This document shows positions 1 through 12,099 of a stretch of 64,000 bases of DNA, one piece after another. The translations under genes and the position numbers were made by a program. The stretch's first letter is position 1. Each line of letters opens with the position of its first letter. The notes beneath the pieces are model-generated. The model was not told the DNA's origin, did not search any database, and was given only the letters and a program-made list of their open reading frames with translations. The DNA lies in assembly GCF_029168945.1 (NCBI RefSeq), contig NC_083606.1, positions 15,526,041-15,590,040 of the forward strand, written 5' to 3'. Origin of the DNA: Cannabis sativa. Taxonomy: Eukaryota > Streptophyta > Magnoliopsida > Rosales > Cannabaceae.

Positions 1-1498
1 GAAGAGGTTATTGAAAACTTATGATTTGACTGAGCCATCACTTTCTATTTATAGGCAACTACTAGGTTTAGGTTAGGAATTATTTGGCATTAAAATAATG
101 AAAATATTAATTTGAAAAACCTATTTAAGTGGCCGGCCATGGTGTGTTATTGGGCCTCACTTAATTTTGCAGTTTTATCAAATTTTATCTCTATTTTCTC
201 AAAAACGCCAATTTTCCAATTCTAACCTTTTAAATGCCAAAACTAATTATTTAATAACTAAAATAGATTATTAAATAATATTGTCATTTAATTTAATTAT
301 TAATTAGACATATAAAGTCCATTAATAAATAAATAAACCTATAAACTCTTTTCTTTACAATTTCACCCCTGCTTAGTGAAAATTCTTAAAATTAGACATA
401 GTCTAACTTTAGAATTATAATTGATCAATCACGAATCAATTAATGAGTCTTACAAGCAGAATGTTCTCAACTAGAATGGGGACCATGGATCTATATGTTG
501 AGCTTCCAATAAGTGAACCAAATTTACAAAGTAAATTCCTACTTATTAATTCTTCGTTGAATCCACTCTTAGAACTTAGAATTGCACTCTCAAACTTATA
601 TAGAGCATATTGTATGTTCCACGATATCAATATACTATCTCATTTAACCATTGTTATAATCTTATTGTGATATAAAGATCCTCTATATAGATGATCTACA
701 TCGAGATGGGATTTCTTTACCGTTCTCACCCCTCAATGTATTTTTCCCCTTAAAATACTTAGCTACCTGTAAATGGTGTTTAGTGATCTAATAATTAGTC
801 AGTTAAACAAGAGTTCATCCATTTACTTCTATTTGCTAAGCTCGAAGGGAATCATCACTTGACTTCTATACACCAGTAGAAGCTATAGATTCCATATTTA
901 TGTTCAGCACTCCCACTCAATCATACTATCATGTTCCCAAAATATACGTATCACCCTGACCCAAAAGAAGGCTTAACTAATAAATCAAAGAACATGAATA
1001 GCACTCCTGAGTTGAGCCTAAGCATATCAGGATTTTAGATTCTTTTAATCTTAAGATCAACTACTGATATTGACTTGGAAAGATATGCATAACGGTAAGT
1101 TTGTAATATCTTAACTTAGTTGCAATATCGGTCCAGTCCAATGTATACTCCATACATTCGAAACTAGTATACTTTGTCCTGGAAAGAACATAACACTTAC
1201 TCCAAGTGTAAGTACACATCATCGCTGATTATCACATTAGTGTAAATCCAATAACACTGATGAAACAGGGACCAAAACTTTTGATTCATATGATCACAAT
1301 CACATTCCACTGTGTTGACGATACTATAATTGTGAATAAACATATGATCTGGATTTAACTGAATTTGTGTGTATGAATGTAATAAACATATTAAACCATT
1401 AGCATGTAAAATTCATGCAAACATCAATCACTTCAAATTTCTTATATTGATAACTAATTAGATTGTAAAGAGTTTTATTTAGGGCATAAAACCCAACA
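1..1498 (-). repeat. 3' LTR of TR-GAG element (partial)
   Basis: Matches 8109-9611 almost base for base and ends in ...ACCCAACA at 1498. The first roughly 400 bases of the 1.9-kb LTR lie outside the window. Just inside, 1499-1512 reads as a purine-rich tract on the minus strand (AAGTGGGAGTT), the expected position of the polypurine tract. A TATA-like CTATAAATAG (minus strand) sits at 45-54. Confidence 0.9.
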
Positions 1499-3319
1499 AA
1501 CTCCCACTTGCACTAATATAAAACAAACTGTGCAAATAGGTCAATCTGATGTCTTGATTTTTAGATCAAGTGTAGTATATTTGAATTCACCCAAACTTCT
1601 GGAAGCTAGTTCATAAATACACTTATGAAACATCCTTTACTATATGCTTTACTTATCAAGGGATACTGAAATCTTTACTGTTTTAAAAGTACATCTGAAT
1701 TAACAGAAGACATATCTCTCATATTTTAAAATATGTAATTGAGATAATACAGTGTAGACTTTTCTTCAGTGATATAACTTTCTTGGATTTCGAATACACA
1801 AAGTTATAATTCTTCTCTGGTAGAGCTTGAATTATTATACAATAATTCCTCCACCCCCAAAGTAAGCACCATCTCATAGAATTTCGAAATTAGATGGTGA
1901 GATATAAAGACAACTGATACACAGTTCCTTAATATCTAACATATAGATCACTTTCATAAATCCATCTTGAATATCTTCTAATGTTCCCTATTTGATTACA
2001 TCTCAGATAGCTCCCACTCAATAGCAAATGTCTGGTTAAATAATACTTTTAACCTCTTATTGTTTAGAGAGTTACCTAGTTGTGACTTTTGTATTAGTCT
2101 GAAACTTTAAGTCAAGACTAAGTCATCAACATAGCAGACTAGTATTTGAAGTGAAAAATACATGCCAGAGATAAAGTAATCAAAATTAAGATACCATCAA
2201 ATTTTATGAGGATTAAGAATTCTTGGTTCAAGTCATTCGAATGGACTGAACTAGAGTTCTTTATCTTATTCTCATAATTCTGATAAGTTATTCCTATCCA
2301 TGTGAATGGTTAGATTTTCTTTTCAGTAGTGTTCTTAAGTACCTATCACAAGTATCAACCTAATGAAGATGGGTATAGAACTTTAAAATTCTCCCACTCA
2401 ATTAAGGTAGTGTGAAACTTTAACAAAGAACTTTCAAAGGTATCAAACTTTTACTTACAACAGTAAAAACGAAATGGAACATACAATAAAGATCAAGAAT
2501 TTATATTGACAATAGCTGACTCATTATATTACTTCCATGTTTAAACAAGATATGTGTTTCATAGGGAATTGTGGAATGGACTCCTCCACCCCTAAGAATA
2601 TACATATAGGGTACTATGGATAACCTCCACCCCTAAGTATATAGAGATTATGATCCACCCTTAAAGGTTATAAAGATCATGATTCTCTTAGTGTGATAGA
2701 GTTTATGTGGAGTTGAATACTATCCAGAGTTCATTAGATATAAAAGATCGTTGAACTGCATAGTTTTCTTAACTTTTCTCCACCCCTATCAGATCATAAG
2801 ATCCTTTTATTAAACAAATTCTTAATAATTGTATGAGAATGAACAATTATTGATAAACATAGAAATAATTTCTAGTGTTTATATAATATAACTCTATGAA
2901 GAGTTGAAAATATTATAGAATTTGCATCAATAATAAAAACACTTACACATACAAACATACAAATATAATGTGGTAATAATTGATGAAGATAAATTAAATG
3001 AAGCTCAATCTCATAAATTGCAATAGTAAATTTCGAAAATTAGAAACTTTATTAATAAAAAAAATGTATTGCAACAATATGAGAGAAACAGGGATAAATA
3101 TCCCTGACTAAAATTTGAAATCCAAATTGTCTTTAAACTAAAACAATTAATTCAAAAAATTGAAGAGCTTCATCTTCATCTGGACGATTTCACCCTTGGT
3201 CCAGCTTTCTGATCCAACTCAATTGAGTTCAAGTAGCTTGGCCTATAAGAAGAAGAAAACAAATAAACAAAGTTAGTCGAGAATCATAAATCCAATTGGA
3301 TAATAATTCACTAAAACTC

Positions 3320-4138
3320 TTAAAGCTTATAAATGGAAATACCTTGTTTCTTTGCAAGAAGTTTAGTACACTGGGGTTTCCAATGACCTTTCTCATTGCA
3401 GTAGAAACACTTTCCTTTTGTTCGCTTCTTGGTGTTGTTCCACTTCTTCTTCGATTTGGGCTTCGAAGCAAAGGCAACATTTGCTTCAGGTTTAATCGTC
3501 CCATTACCATTCCCAGGATTGTGAGGTTTACTCCCTTTCTTCTTCGGTCCTCCAATCAAATTTTCATAAGTTTGAAGGTCATTGACTAATTCCTGAAAGT
3601 CAATTTCCTTCTTATTCATGACATAATTTGATGTATATGGTAGAAATGCTGGAGTCAGGCTATTCAAGATAAGACTAACTTGAGTAGCACTGTCCATTTC
3701 AACACCATGATCCTGGGCTTCTTGGAAATAACTAGACATGAGGAGAACATGGTCACGCACGTTTTGATGAGGTTCCATCCGTGCATTAATGTACTTCTTA
3801 GTCGCGTCAAAGCGTGACTGAAGTGATGCCTTACCGAATAGCTCATTTAACTTCGTCATAACTTCAGCAGCCTTCTCGGTTTTAGAAAACTGAGTTTTGA
3901 GGGTGTCAACCATGCTAGAAAGCATAAAGTATAGAGCTTTGTCATTTGCTTTCTGCCAACGCTCATACTTTTCTTTCACAGCTTTGGAAGCATTATCCCC
4001 AGGCACTTCAGGTGACGGCTCAGTTAAAACAACCAAGGCACTTTCTTCTATGAGAGCAATATTAATGTTCTCAATCCATTTAGGAAAGTTAGATCCATTC
4101 AGCTTGTTTTCAGTCAACAGTGATAACATGGGATTCAT
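3320..4138 (-). CDS. gag: Copia-type Gag polyprotein of TR-GAG element
   Basis: A 272-residue Gag-like protein. The N-terminal part (residues about 5-190) has the UBN2/retrotran_gag pattern of plant Copia elements, including LNGSNFPKWIENINIAL near the start. The C-terminal quarter is Lys-rich with one CCHC zinc knuckle, CFYCNEKGHWKPQC, at about residues 244-257. In family terms it would package element RNA into virus-like particles in the cytoplasm. It ends shortly after the knuckle where a full Copia polyprotein would continue into protease; nothing downstream resembles pol. ATG at 4138 is the first Met after a non-coding leader and gives the standard Gag N terminus. The reading frame is intact, suggesting this Gag is or was recently maintained. 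Confidence 0.85.
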   Translation of the reverse strand: MNPMLSLLTENKLNGSNFPKWIENINIALIEESALVVLTEPSPEVPGDNASKAVKEKYERWQKANDKALYFMLSSMVDTLKTQFSKTEKAAEVMTKLNELFGKASLQSRFDATKKYINARMEPHQNVRDHVLLMSSYFQEAQDHGVEMDSATQVSLILNSLTPAFLPYTSNYVMNKKEIDFQELVNDLQTYENLIGGPKKKGSKPHNPGNGNGTIKPEANVAFASKPKSKKKWNNTKKRTKGKCFYCNEKGHWKPQCTKLLAKKQGISIYKL

Positions 4139-4316
4139 TTTGACAAAACAGGATACTACAAAATAATAGAAATCAACAAATAGAAATTAATAATGGTTTA
4201 ACACAAAATCAATTCAGAAATTATAAGCACATAGCAAGTAGGAATGATATGAGAAAATACTTAAAAAATTCAATCCTAAATAATTTCCAAGGTTTTTCAA
4301 CAAACTGATATCAGTG

Positions 4317-4450
4317 TCCCGTTTAGGCGAGAGTCAAAGCTACCATCCATTGAATAGAGTTGTCAGCTCATCTAAAATGTTAAACATTCTAGCAACCTTT
4401 TATTCGATCAAGATTGGAATCCAGCGTTGTCCCGTTTAGGCGAGAGTCAA
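4317..4450 (-). repeat. Direct repeat in TR-GAG leader
   Basis: The segment GTCCCGTTTAGGCGAGAGTC occurs at about 4318 and again at about 4429, 111 bases apart, in the untranslated leader just upstream of gag. It is GC-rich against its surroundings. Function unknown; an RNA packaging or translation element is possible. Confidence 0.6.
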
Positions 4451-5743
4451 GGCTATTCTATCTCATGAGCTTCTACCATTGTTTCGCAATTTGCAAGTCA
4501 AATATGGTCGCCACCATTAGGGTGATCTATACCATATAAAACACTTACAAACCACATATCATGCGAGATTAAACGGTGCGAAATTGCTAATGAACGTTCC
4601 TCCATTAGGGAGGATTACTCACTAAAACAAACGCGGTGTAAAACCCACAATGGAGATCGAATATCTTAATAATAATAAAGCTCATTCTTTAAAATGTATT
4701 TTCTTTATTATTCTAATAAATAAATTCTCATTAAATTCAAAATTAAGAATTAAAATTCAAAAATAAGAATTTAATATAATATTTATAAAATTATACTTAG
4801 ATGGTGATTGAAATAAAATAAATTATTTCCAACTTAGTAGTAATCTTAAATATAAATATTAAGGAAATTAATTTAAGTTGAATTAAATTAAATAATTAGC
4901 AACTTAAAAATTTCCTTTGAGAATATATTTATTGAATTTTGAAAAATTAAGTATATATTAAAAATATACAATTTTCGAAAATAATAGAATATAGAAAAGA
5001 AATACTTCAAGCAAAAATATCACCTATCTAGATTTTCTTTTGACTAGTTAATTCAATTTCTAATAATATATATATTTTAAATTTATTTATTTAAATTAAT
5101 CAATTAAATGAAAAAATCATTGATTGAAGTTGGCCCAAGAATTAATTAAAATAAATAATTAATTTACAACTCAATCTATTTTTCATAATTAAAAATTCGA
5201 AAAATATTGCATAAATAAAATGCAATTTTTGAAATTGATTAATAAAATAAAGAAATATATATTTTGAAAATTATTTAAATTTAAGTTGAAAGATTAAATT
5301 TCAACCTAAAAATAATTTTCTATTTAATTAAGTGTCATGAAAAATCAATAAATATTTAAGTATCATGATGAAAATCAACTTAGATATTTAGATTTTTCAA
5401 GTTAATTAAATGTATTAAATTCAAGAAATAATAATTAAGTGTAGAGAAGGCTTAATTATTAATTTCTAGTTTAATACTAGGAAAAATATACTTAATAAAA
5501 TTGTACCAAAATTAATTATTTAAATAATTAATTTCACAAAGTATAATATTTTCCTATTTAAATATTAGAAATAATAAGTAGTCTAGAAATTACTATCTAG
5601 AAAATATCATATTTGACTAAGTATCTTTTCAAAAAATTTGAAAAATATCTAATCTAAGTTAGATAGAAAAATCTAAAACTTAAATAATTTCAAATTTAGA
5701 TTTAATTAAATATCAAAAATTAAGTTTTAACCACTTAATTTGA

Positions 5744-5850
5744 AGATATCTTTTTAAGTTAATATTCGAAAAGATATTAACCTAAAAAATATCTAAAATA
5801 TTCCATTTTAAGTTAATATTCGAAAAGATATTAACTTAAAAAATATCTTA
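5744..5850. repeat. Tandem hairpin-forming repeat
   Basis: Two adjacent copies of a roughly 58-base unit, each with the near-palindrome GTTAATATTCGAAAAGATAT followed by TAAC. Each copy can fold into a hairpin. It lies within the TR-GAG leader. Confidence 0.6.
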
Positions 5851-6222
5851 AGAATCTTTAATAACTAATGCCTAGGATTCCTCAACTTGATTTAAAATTT
5901 AAATCAAATATTAAAATTTAAGTTAGATAAGAAAAATCAGTTGTTACAACTAATTTATAACTTAAATAGGAATATTTAATTAAATAAGCTCCAGAAAGAA
6001 TCTAGTTAGTTAAAATTCTATATTTAATTAAATACAAGAAAAATACAAATAGTTTGTCTAGAAATAATATCTAAACTAAAAGTGTTTTTCTTAAAATTAA
6101 CTTTAAAATATTAAAATGAAAATAAATTTTCATATATTTTAAAAGTTAATTATGTTGCTAATTCAATTTTATTAGGTCAAACTAATATAATTAACCTAGT
6201 ACAGTTATTTAAATCAGGCAAA

Positions 6223-6316
6223 TGGGCCTTCACAATTGGGGTAGTTCATGTGAGGGGGTGCTGGGTTCAGTATGTCGTACCCACTTCTATGGCTCCCAAC
6301 TCTCACACAAGGCCCA
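6223..6316 (-). other. GC-rich, potentially structured leader segment
   Basis: A GC-rich island in an otherwise strongly AT-rich leader. It is bounded by the perfect 8-base inverted pair TGGGCCTT (6223-6230) and AAGGCCCA (6309-6316), with possible inner pairing of TGTGAG and CTCACA. It may be a structured RNA element of the TR-GAG transcript; this is inference. Confidence 0.45.
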
Positions 6317-7694
6317 AAAGAGAGGAATTTAACCTTAAAATAAATAACTGTTAATAGGTCCAATAACTAAATGGACCTAAATAAAATCTATCATGGTGTG
6401 ACATTTTATTTAGCAACAACCTATATGTATCTATATTAAAACAAAATAAACATATAGGCTCACATAGGCACACTTTGGATGGATCCTATCATGTTGCTAG
6501 GTCATACACAGATGAAAGAAGATTGTAAAATTTACCTGTTACAAATTATTAACTTGACCAAGGGAGCCATCAGATCATTAGATCTGGCAAAAAGTAACCA
6601 TGGCTATTTGCAATCAAGTAATAATAGGTTTTGAAAACTTACACACAAGCTAAAACCACATACTCCTGCAACAAGGTTAGCTGGATAGTTGGAAGTAGGA
6701 TTTATTTAATTTTAAATAAACGATTTCGAAAAATAAATAATTAAATAATTAAAAAAAAATTAATTTAATTTTCGAAAAATAAATAAAAATAAATAAATAT
6801 TGATTTCGAAAATAAAAAAAAATTAAATTTCGAGATTATTTAAAAAATATTTAAAATTAAACCTACTATTTTGAAAAATTAGGTTTCAACCAACCTAAAT
6901 ATCATTTCAAAAATTTGCTAAGTACTTTTAAAAATTAAATGTTATTTTAAAAATAAAAATTAAATAAAAATTAGAAAAGATAAATGAAATATCTTATCAG
7001 ATTTTAAATTTAATTTAAATAAATAAAATAGCAAAATTTAAAAGTTAGCAAAATATCTTACATCTATTTAAAATTACATGATTATAATTATCTTATTTTA
7101 AATTTAAATAAGGTCAAAATATCTTAAAAAAAATTTAATTTAAATATATATATAATCTGACCTTAAATTTAAAAATAAGATAAGATATAATCAAATTTAA
7201 AAATAAGATAAATTTTTTTAAGCAAGAAGATAGATACTAATTCTATTCAAATTCAAATTACACTAATATCTTGAATTAAATTTAAAAAATATATTAAATT
7301 AATTCAAAATGATAATTAGAATTGAATTAGGAATAGTAATAGTATATATACAAACATATACAAAAAATCGGAAGTTAATTCCATGAAAAAGCATGAAAAA
7401 TCGAAGAAAAACGAAAAAAATGTGAGCTGTACGGACAGTTTTCGCGATCGCAGGAAAATTTCAGCACAGCCCCGATTTTTTCAAATCTTCAAAAATTCAT
7501 AACTAATTCAAATAAAATCGAAATTGAGTTCTGTAAAAGGCTAACTTGCTTAATTTTTTCCATACTATCCAATAAAAATAATTCCAAACATCAATCAATC
7601 ATCAAATAACACTCAATACAACATGATACCATCCAAAAACAAACAAACAATCGTTTTAAAGTCCAAATTTCATGTAAGTAAATTAATTACCATG

Positions 7695-7706
7695 GCTCTG
7701 ATACCA
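7695..7706 (-). other. Primer binding site (initiator Met-tRNA)
   Basis: Plus strand GCTCTGATACCA, i.e. TGGTATCAGAGC on the minus strand, two bases from the right LTR. This is the classic Met-tRNA PBS of plant Copia elements and fixes the element's orientation. Confidence 0.92.
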
Positions 7707-7708
7707 GT

Positions 7709-9611
7709 TGTTGGAATATTTATTTTACTAGTATCTTAGATCTACTCACAAGTATGTTGTTTAAACACCCTAAATATGAACTTTCTAAAACGATAAATTA
7801 AACACATATAAAGTTAAGAAAACCTTACATTGATGCAGCGGAACTAATGTCTCCTTCCGCTCAGATCTCTAACCCTTGTATCCTTTCTGTAGCAGAGTAT
7901 AATCAAGATCTGAGCCCGAGTGTCTTTCTTCTTCAAGTTTGATCCTTCACAGTCTTCCAATCTATGATTGAGTTACTGCTTGCTGTGTGTGGGCACTCAC
8001 TCTTTCACTAGGGTCACGAAATTGATGAAGGAGAAAAGAGAAAGGGATTTCGGCCAGGTATAGAAAGTGGGGAAGGCTCAGTTTTTCTGAAGAGAGAAAT
8101 TTCTGTCAGAAGAGGTTATTGAAAACTTATGATTTGACTGAGCCACCACTTTCTATTTATAGGCAACTACTAGGTTTAGGTTAGGAATTATTTGGCATTA
8201 AAATAATGAAAATATTAATTTGAAAAACCTATTTAAGTGGCCGGCCATGGTGTGTTATTGGGCCTCACTTAATTTTGCAGTTTTATCAAATTTTATCTCT
8301 ATTTTCTCAAAAACGCCAATTTTCCAATTCTAACCTTTTAAATGCCAAAACTAATTATTTAATAACTAAAATAGATTATTAAATAATATTGTCATTTAAT
8401 TTAATTATTAATTAGACATATAAAGTCCATTAATAAATAAATAAACCTAGAAACTCTTTTCTTTACAATTTCACCCCTGCTTAGTGAAAATTCTTAAAAT
8501 TAGACATAGTCTAACTTTAGAATTATAATTGATCAATCACGAATCAATTAATGAGTCTTACAAGCAGAATGTTCTCAACTAGAATGGGGACCATGGATCT
8601 ATATGCTGAGCTTCCAATAAGTGAACCAAATTTACAAAGTAAATTCCTACTTATTAATTCTTCGTTGAATCCACTCTTAGAACTTAGAATTGCACTCTCA
8701 GACTTATATAGAGCATATTGTATGTTTCACGATATCAATATACTATCTCATTTAACCATTGTTATAATCTTATTGTGATTTAAAGATCCTCTATATAGAT
8801 GATCTACATCGAGATGGGATTTCTTTACCGTTCTCACCCCTCAATGTATTTTGCCCCTTAAAACACTTAGCTACCTGTAAATGGTGTTTAGTGATCTAAT
8901 AATTAGTCAGTTAAACAAGAGCTCATCCATTTACTTCTATTTGCTAAGCTCGAAGGGAATCATCACTTGACTTCTATACACCAGTAGAAGCTATAGATTC
9001 CATATTTATGTTCAGCACTCCCACTCAATCATACTATCATGTTCCCAAAATATACGTATCACCCTGACCCAAAAGTAGGCTTAACTAATAAATCAAAGAA
9101 CATGAATAGCACTCCTGAGTTGAGCCTAAGCATATCAGGATTTAGATTCTTTTAATCTTAAGATCAACTACTGATATTGACTTGGAAAGATATGTATAAC
9201 GGTAAGTTTGTAATATCTTAACTTAGTTGCAATATCGGTCCAGTCCAATGTATACTCCATACATTCGAAACTAGTATACTTTACTAATGTCTTGAAAAGA
9301 ACATAACACTTACTCCAAGTGTAAGTACACATCATCGCTGATTATCACATTAGTGTAAATCCAATAACATTGATGAAACAGGGACCAAAACTTTTGATTC
9401 ATATGATCACAATCACATTCCACTGTGTTGACGATACTGTAATTGTGAATAAACATATGATCTGGATTTAACTGAATTTGTGTGTATGAATGTAATAAAC
9501 ATATTAAACCATTAGCATGTAAAATTCATGCAAACATCAATCACTTCAAATTTCTTACATTGATAACTAATCAGATTGAAAAGAGTTTTATTTAGGGCAT
9601 AAAACCCAACA
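7709..9611 (-). repeat. 5' LTR of TR-GAG element
   Basis: Complete 1903-bp LTR, TGTTGGAATATT...AAAACCCAACA on the plus strand. Related LTRs recur at 25264-27241, 28467-30393, 31183-39705 (split) and 56055-57617. All carry the recognisable end ATTTAGGGCATAAAA or its complement, so this family dominates the window. Confidence 0.92.
8153..8162 (-). promoter_or_regulatory. TATA box of TR-GAG LTR
   Basis: CTATAAATAG on the minus strand inside the 5' LTR, in the position expected of the LTR promoter. The same motif is in the other LTR at 45-54. Confidence 0.6.
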
Positions 9612-10339
9612 ATATTTTGATTTTGTTCATTAATAGTGATATAATTATTATTTGTTTTTATTTGTAGTGACAACTAAAAATGATGATAAGTTCTTGGTGG
9701 AAGGGTTCTTCAACACCTTCCCTCGAGGTGAGCTGTGGTAGTATTGCTTCACTGAACCTTTGTATTGTGAGTGTCTTAATGATTATATCAAAAACTTGAA
9801 AAATTTTGGGGGCATATTGTATTTCAGCTTCAATTTTTTTGGGCATATTATAATATATCATAGAATGTTTGATTTTCTTAGCACAAGTGAGAGGCATTAT
9901 ACTTTGTTATACATTAACTAACAGAGATATATATCTTTTCAAACTTCTGCTATTGACTTTGACAATGGAGATATAATATGGTTGTTGTGGTTAGAGATCA
10001 TCTTTCAATCTGACTCCCAAAGGGCAGTTCAAGCTCTACTAGCATTACACAGCTGAGATTAATTATGCCTTTTAGATAATCTTCAAAGAGTTCGAGGGGC
10101 GTGTGCTTCTAGCTTCTGAGTTGGAGCCAAATTAGGGGCTTCTCATTTTTTTTTTTAGTTGCTAGTTTTCTTAATTTGTTCTTTTTTTTTTGGTGTAGTT
10201 TGGTTTACAACTTTGATTCATGGAGTTTGCTTTTGTAGTTTCTTGTTTAGACTTTGTATATTTTAAGAGGCAAGAATTACATTGTAATCATGTAATTTTT
10301 ATGATTGACATTGTAATTTTTATATAATAAATAAATGCC
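9612..10339. other. Flank without recognisable gene
   Basis: Follows the TR-GAG element. Only short ORFs with no recognisable family, plus T-rich runs near 10150-10190. It may be the inner part of the CACTA-like remnant to the right, but no transposase was recognised. Confidence 0.4.
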
Positions 10340-11258
10340 TTTAATATTATTTGTCACTAAATAATTAATTATTTATATTAATCCTTTAATGACTAAATTT
10401 AGTTGCTGAAGCATAGTTTTTTGGACTAATATATCAAATTTATTGTAACTAAATTTAATATATTTTGTGACTAAATTTTAGTCATAAAAATAGGGTAAAT
10501 TACGGCATAAATACCTAATGTTTTGTATTTTATACACTTAAATACCTAATGTTTATTTTTGGTGGCAAAAATACATAATGTTACAATTCTCTTACACTGT
10601 TACTACCACTTCCGTTATTAATTCATAAATATGGACACGTGGAGGGTCCAAATGCATTACATTTATTTATTTTATTTTTAAAATTTAATATTCTTAATAT
10701 CAAAAATTAAATATTACTTGTTTTTTTTAAAAAAAAAATAAGAGAGATGTAATACTAAATTACCATAGCTGAGTGAACCAGTGTAGTATATGGAACATGA
10801 TTATCGAATTGAAGTGTCAATATCATGTAAAAATTGTTATGAGAATAGGCTTTTTTTTCAAATAAGTAGCATTTAGTTTCTGATATTAAGAATATTAAGT
10901 TTTAAAATAAAATAAAAATTATGTAATGCATCTGAACCCTTCACGTGTTCATATTTATGAGTTAACGGAAGTGGTAGTAACGGTGTAAGAGAATTGTAAC
11001 ATTAGGTATTTTTGCCTCCAAAAATAAACATTAGGTATTTAAGTGTATAAAATCTAAAACATTAGGTATTTATGCTGCAATTTACCCTAAAAAATAACAC
11101 TATTTGTGACAAAATATTTTAGTCACTAAATCTTTTCTACGACCGACTTTCAGTGACTAAATGGCGACTAAAAATAATTAGTCGTAAAAAATTTTGGGTG
11201 ACTAATTAATAAGTTTTAATGACTAAAAATTTAGTCATTGAAAAAGAGTTTTCTTGTA
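10340..11258. mobile_element. CACTA-like terminal arm remnant
   Basis: Many dispersed copies of GACTAAA/TTTAGTC-type subterminal repeats in both orientations flank the inserted element 10491-11089. The stretch ends in AGTTTTCTTGTAG, close to the complement of the CACTACAAGAAAA end common in plant CACTA transposons. No transposase or second end was found, so this is a fragment and the left boundary is a guess. Confidence 0.5.
10491..11089. mobile_element. 599-bp non-coding element with long terminal inverted repeats
   Basis: The left arm from 10491 (TAGGGTAAATTACGGCATAA) is matched by its reverse complement ending at 11089 over about 150 bases, including an ACGTG-containing inner segment near 10633 and 10942. 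No ORF. Long TIRs suggest a MULE-type MITE; flanks are A-rich and I could not fix a TSD. Confidence 0.7.
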
Positions 11259-11263
11259 GGTTC

Positions 11264-11984
11264 TGTTATATTATTTATTAATAATATAATATATAGATTA
11301 AATATGTGTAATAAACTAATAATATGTAACATATGACTATATTAGTTGTCATCTTTTTGTAACATTTGGGGAGTTGTTACTATGAGTAACCTCCACCATT
11401 ATCACTAACATTAAGAGTGTAAAAAGATGTTACACATATTAATTTGAAATTCTTAATGCTATAGGAGTTATGGTGTGTGTAGGAGTTACATTTGAGTCCA
11501 TAACATCTATGGGGATTATGAGTTTGAATTTCAAATGGTGATATCCTAAACACTATATAAAGAGGTCTAAGGTGCTCATTTTGAGAAGAAGTTTTCTATC
11601 AAGAAAGCACTTTGCTAGAAAACCCTAAGGCTTGATAATTCCCAAAGCTATTTCCATGAGAGTTCCCTTAGTGCTTAGAGATAGGGGGAAATAAGCTTTT
11701 GGACAAAGGTGTAATACCTTGTTCAAGTCATGGTGATCCCCACTATTCTACACTCAAGGTTGTGAGTGAGTGATCTTTTCTTCTTCATATTATATATATG
11801 TTATATAATATTGTGTAATCTATATATCTTCTTCTACATTTCTTATATATAATATATGTAGTGTATATATATATTGTATATTATTTATTGTAATATTTAT
11901 TTAATCTCTTTGTTGATCCTTGTATTATATTGCAATAGTGTTGTAATGTCTTGATTTTCTTCCACTGTAATAATATCTCTAACA
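11264..11984 (+). repeat. 5' LTR of LARD-like element
   Basis: Begins TGTTATATTATT and ends ATCTCTAACA. Same length as the 3' LTR at 14509. Confidence 0.9.
11553..11562 (+). promoter_or_regulatory. TATA box of LARD-like LTR
   Basis: CTATATAAAG, a strong plant TATA match in the middle of the LTR; the same sequence occurs near 14799 in the 3' LTR. Transcription would start about 30 bases downstream. Confidence 0.65.
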
Positions 11985-12099
11985 ATCAAAAGCTTATCAC
12001 TTTTCAATGGAAGAGGAGATAAATCAAGATTGTGAGAATACAAGGATAAGAGATTTTATGTGAAAGCCATTTATGGGTGAGCATGGTGGTGAATATTAT

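Larger units (their letters stand above)
1..9611 (-). mobile_element. TR-GAG-type non-autonomous LTR retrotransposon (5'-cut by window)
   Basis: Two near-identical LTRs (1-1498 and 7709-9611) flank a 6.2-kb interior. A primer binding site complementary to initiator Met-tRNA lies next to the right LTR in reverse orientation, so the element reads on the minus strand and the left copy is its 3' LTR. LTR ends are TGTTGG...CCAACA. The interior has one Gag ORF (3320-4138) and no protease, integrase, RT or RNase H. About 3.5 kb of AT-rich leader lies between PBS and gag, and 1.8 kb of non-coding DNA between gag and the 3' LTR. This matches the described plant TR-GAG class. By eye only about a dozen differences separate the LTRs over 1.5 kb, so insertion is fairly recent. 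The outer end, with about 400 bp of LTR, lies before position 1, so the TSD (right flank ATATT) cannot be checked. Confidence 0.88.

Noticed and set aside
443..670. 75-residue ORF repeated at 8551-8778
   Set aside because: It lies in the LTR and is duplicated only because the LTR is; no recognisable protein features.
3190..3343. Possible intron after gag (donor CAAG|GTATTT, acceptor TTATAG|GCC) giving a spliced Gag tail
   Set aside because: Phase-correct joining reaches a stop within a few codons, and the open frame downstream needs a different phase, so there is no support for a longer spliced Gag.
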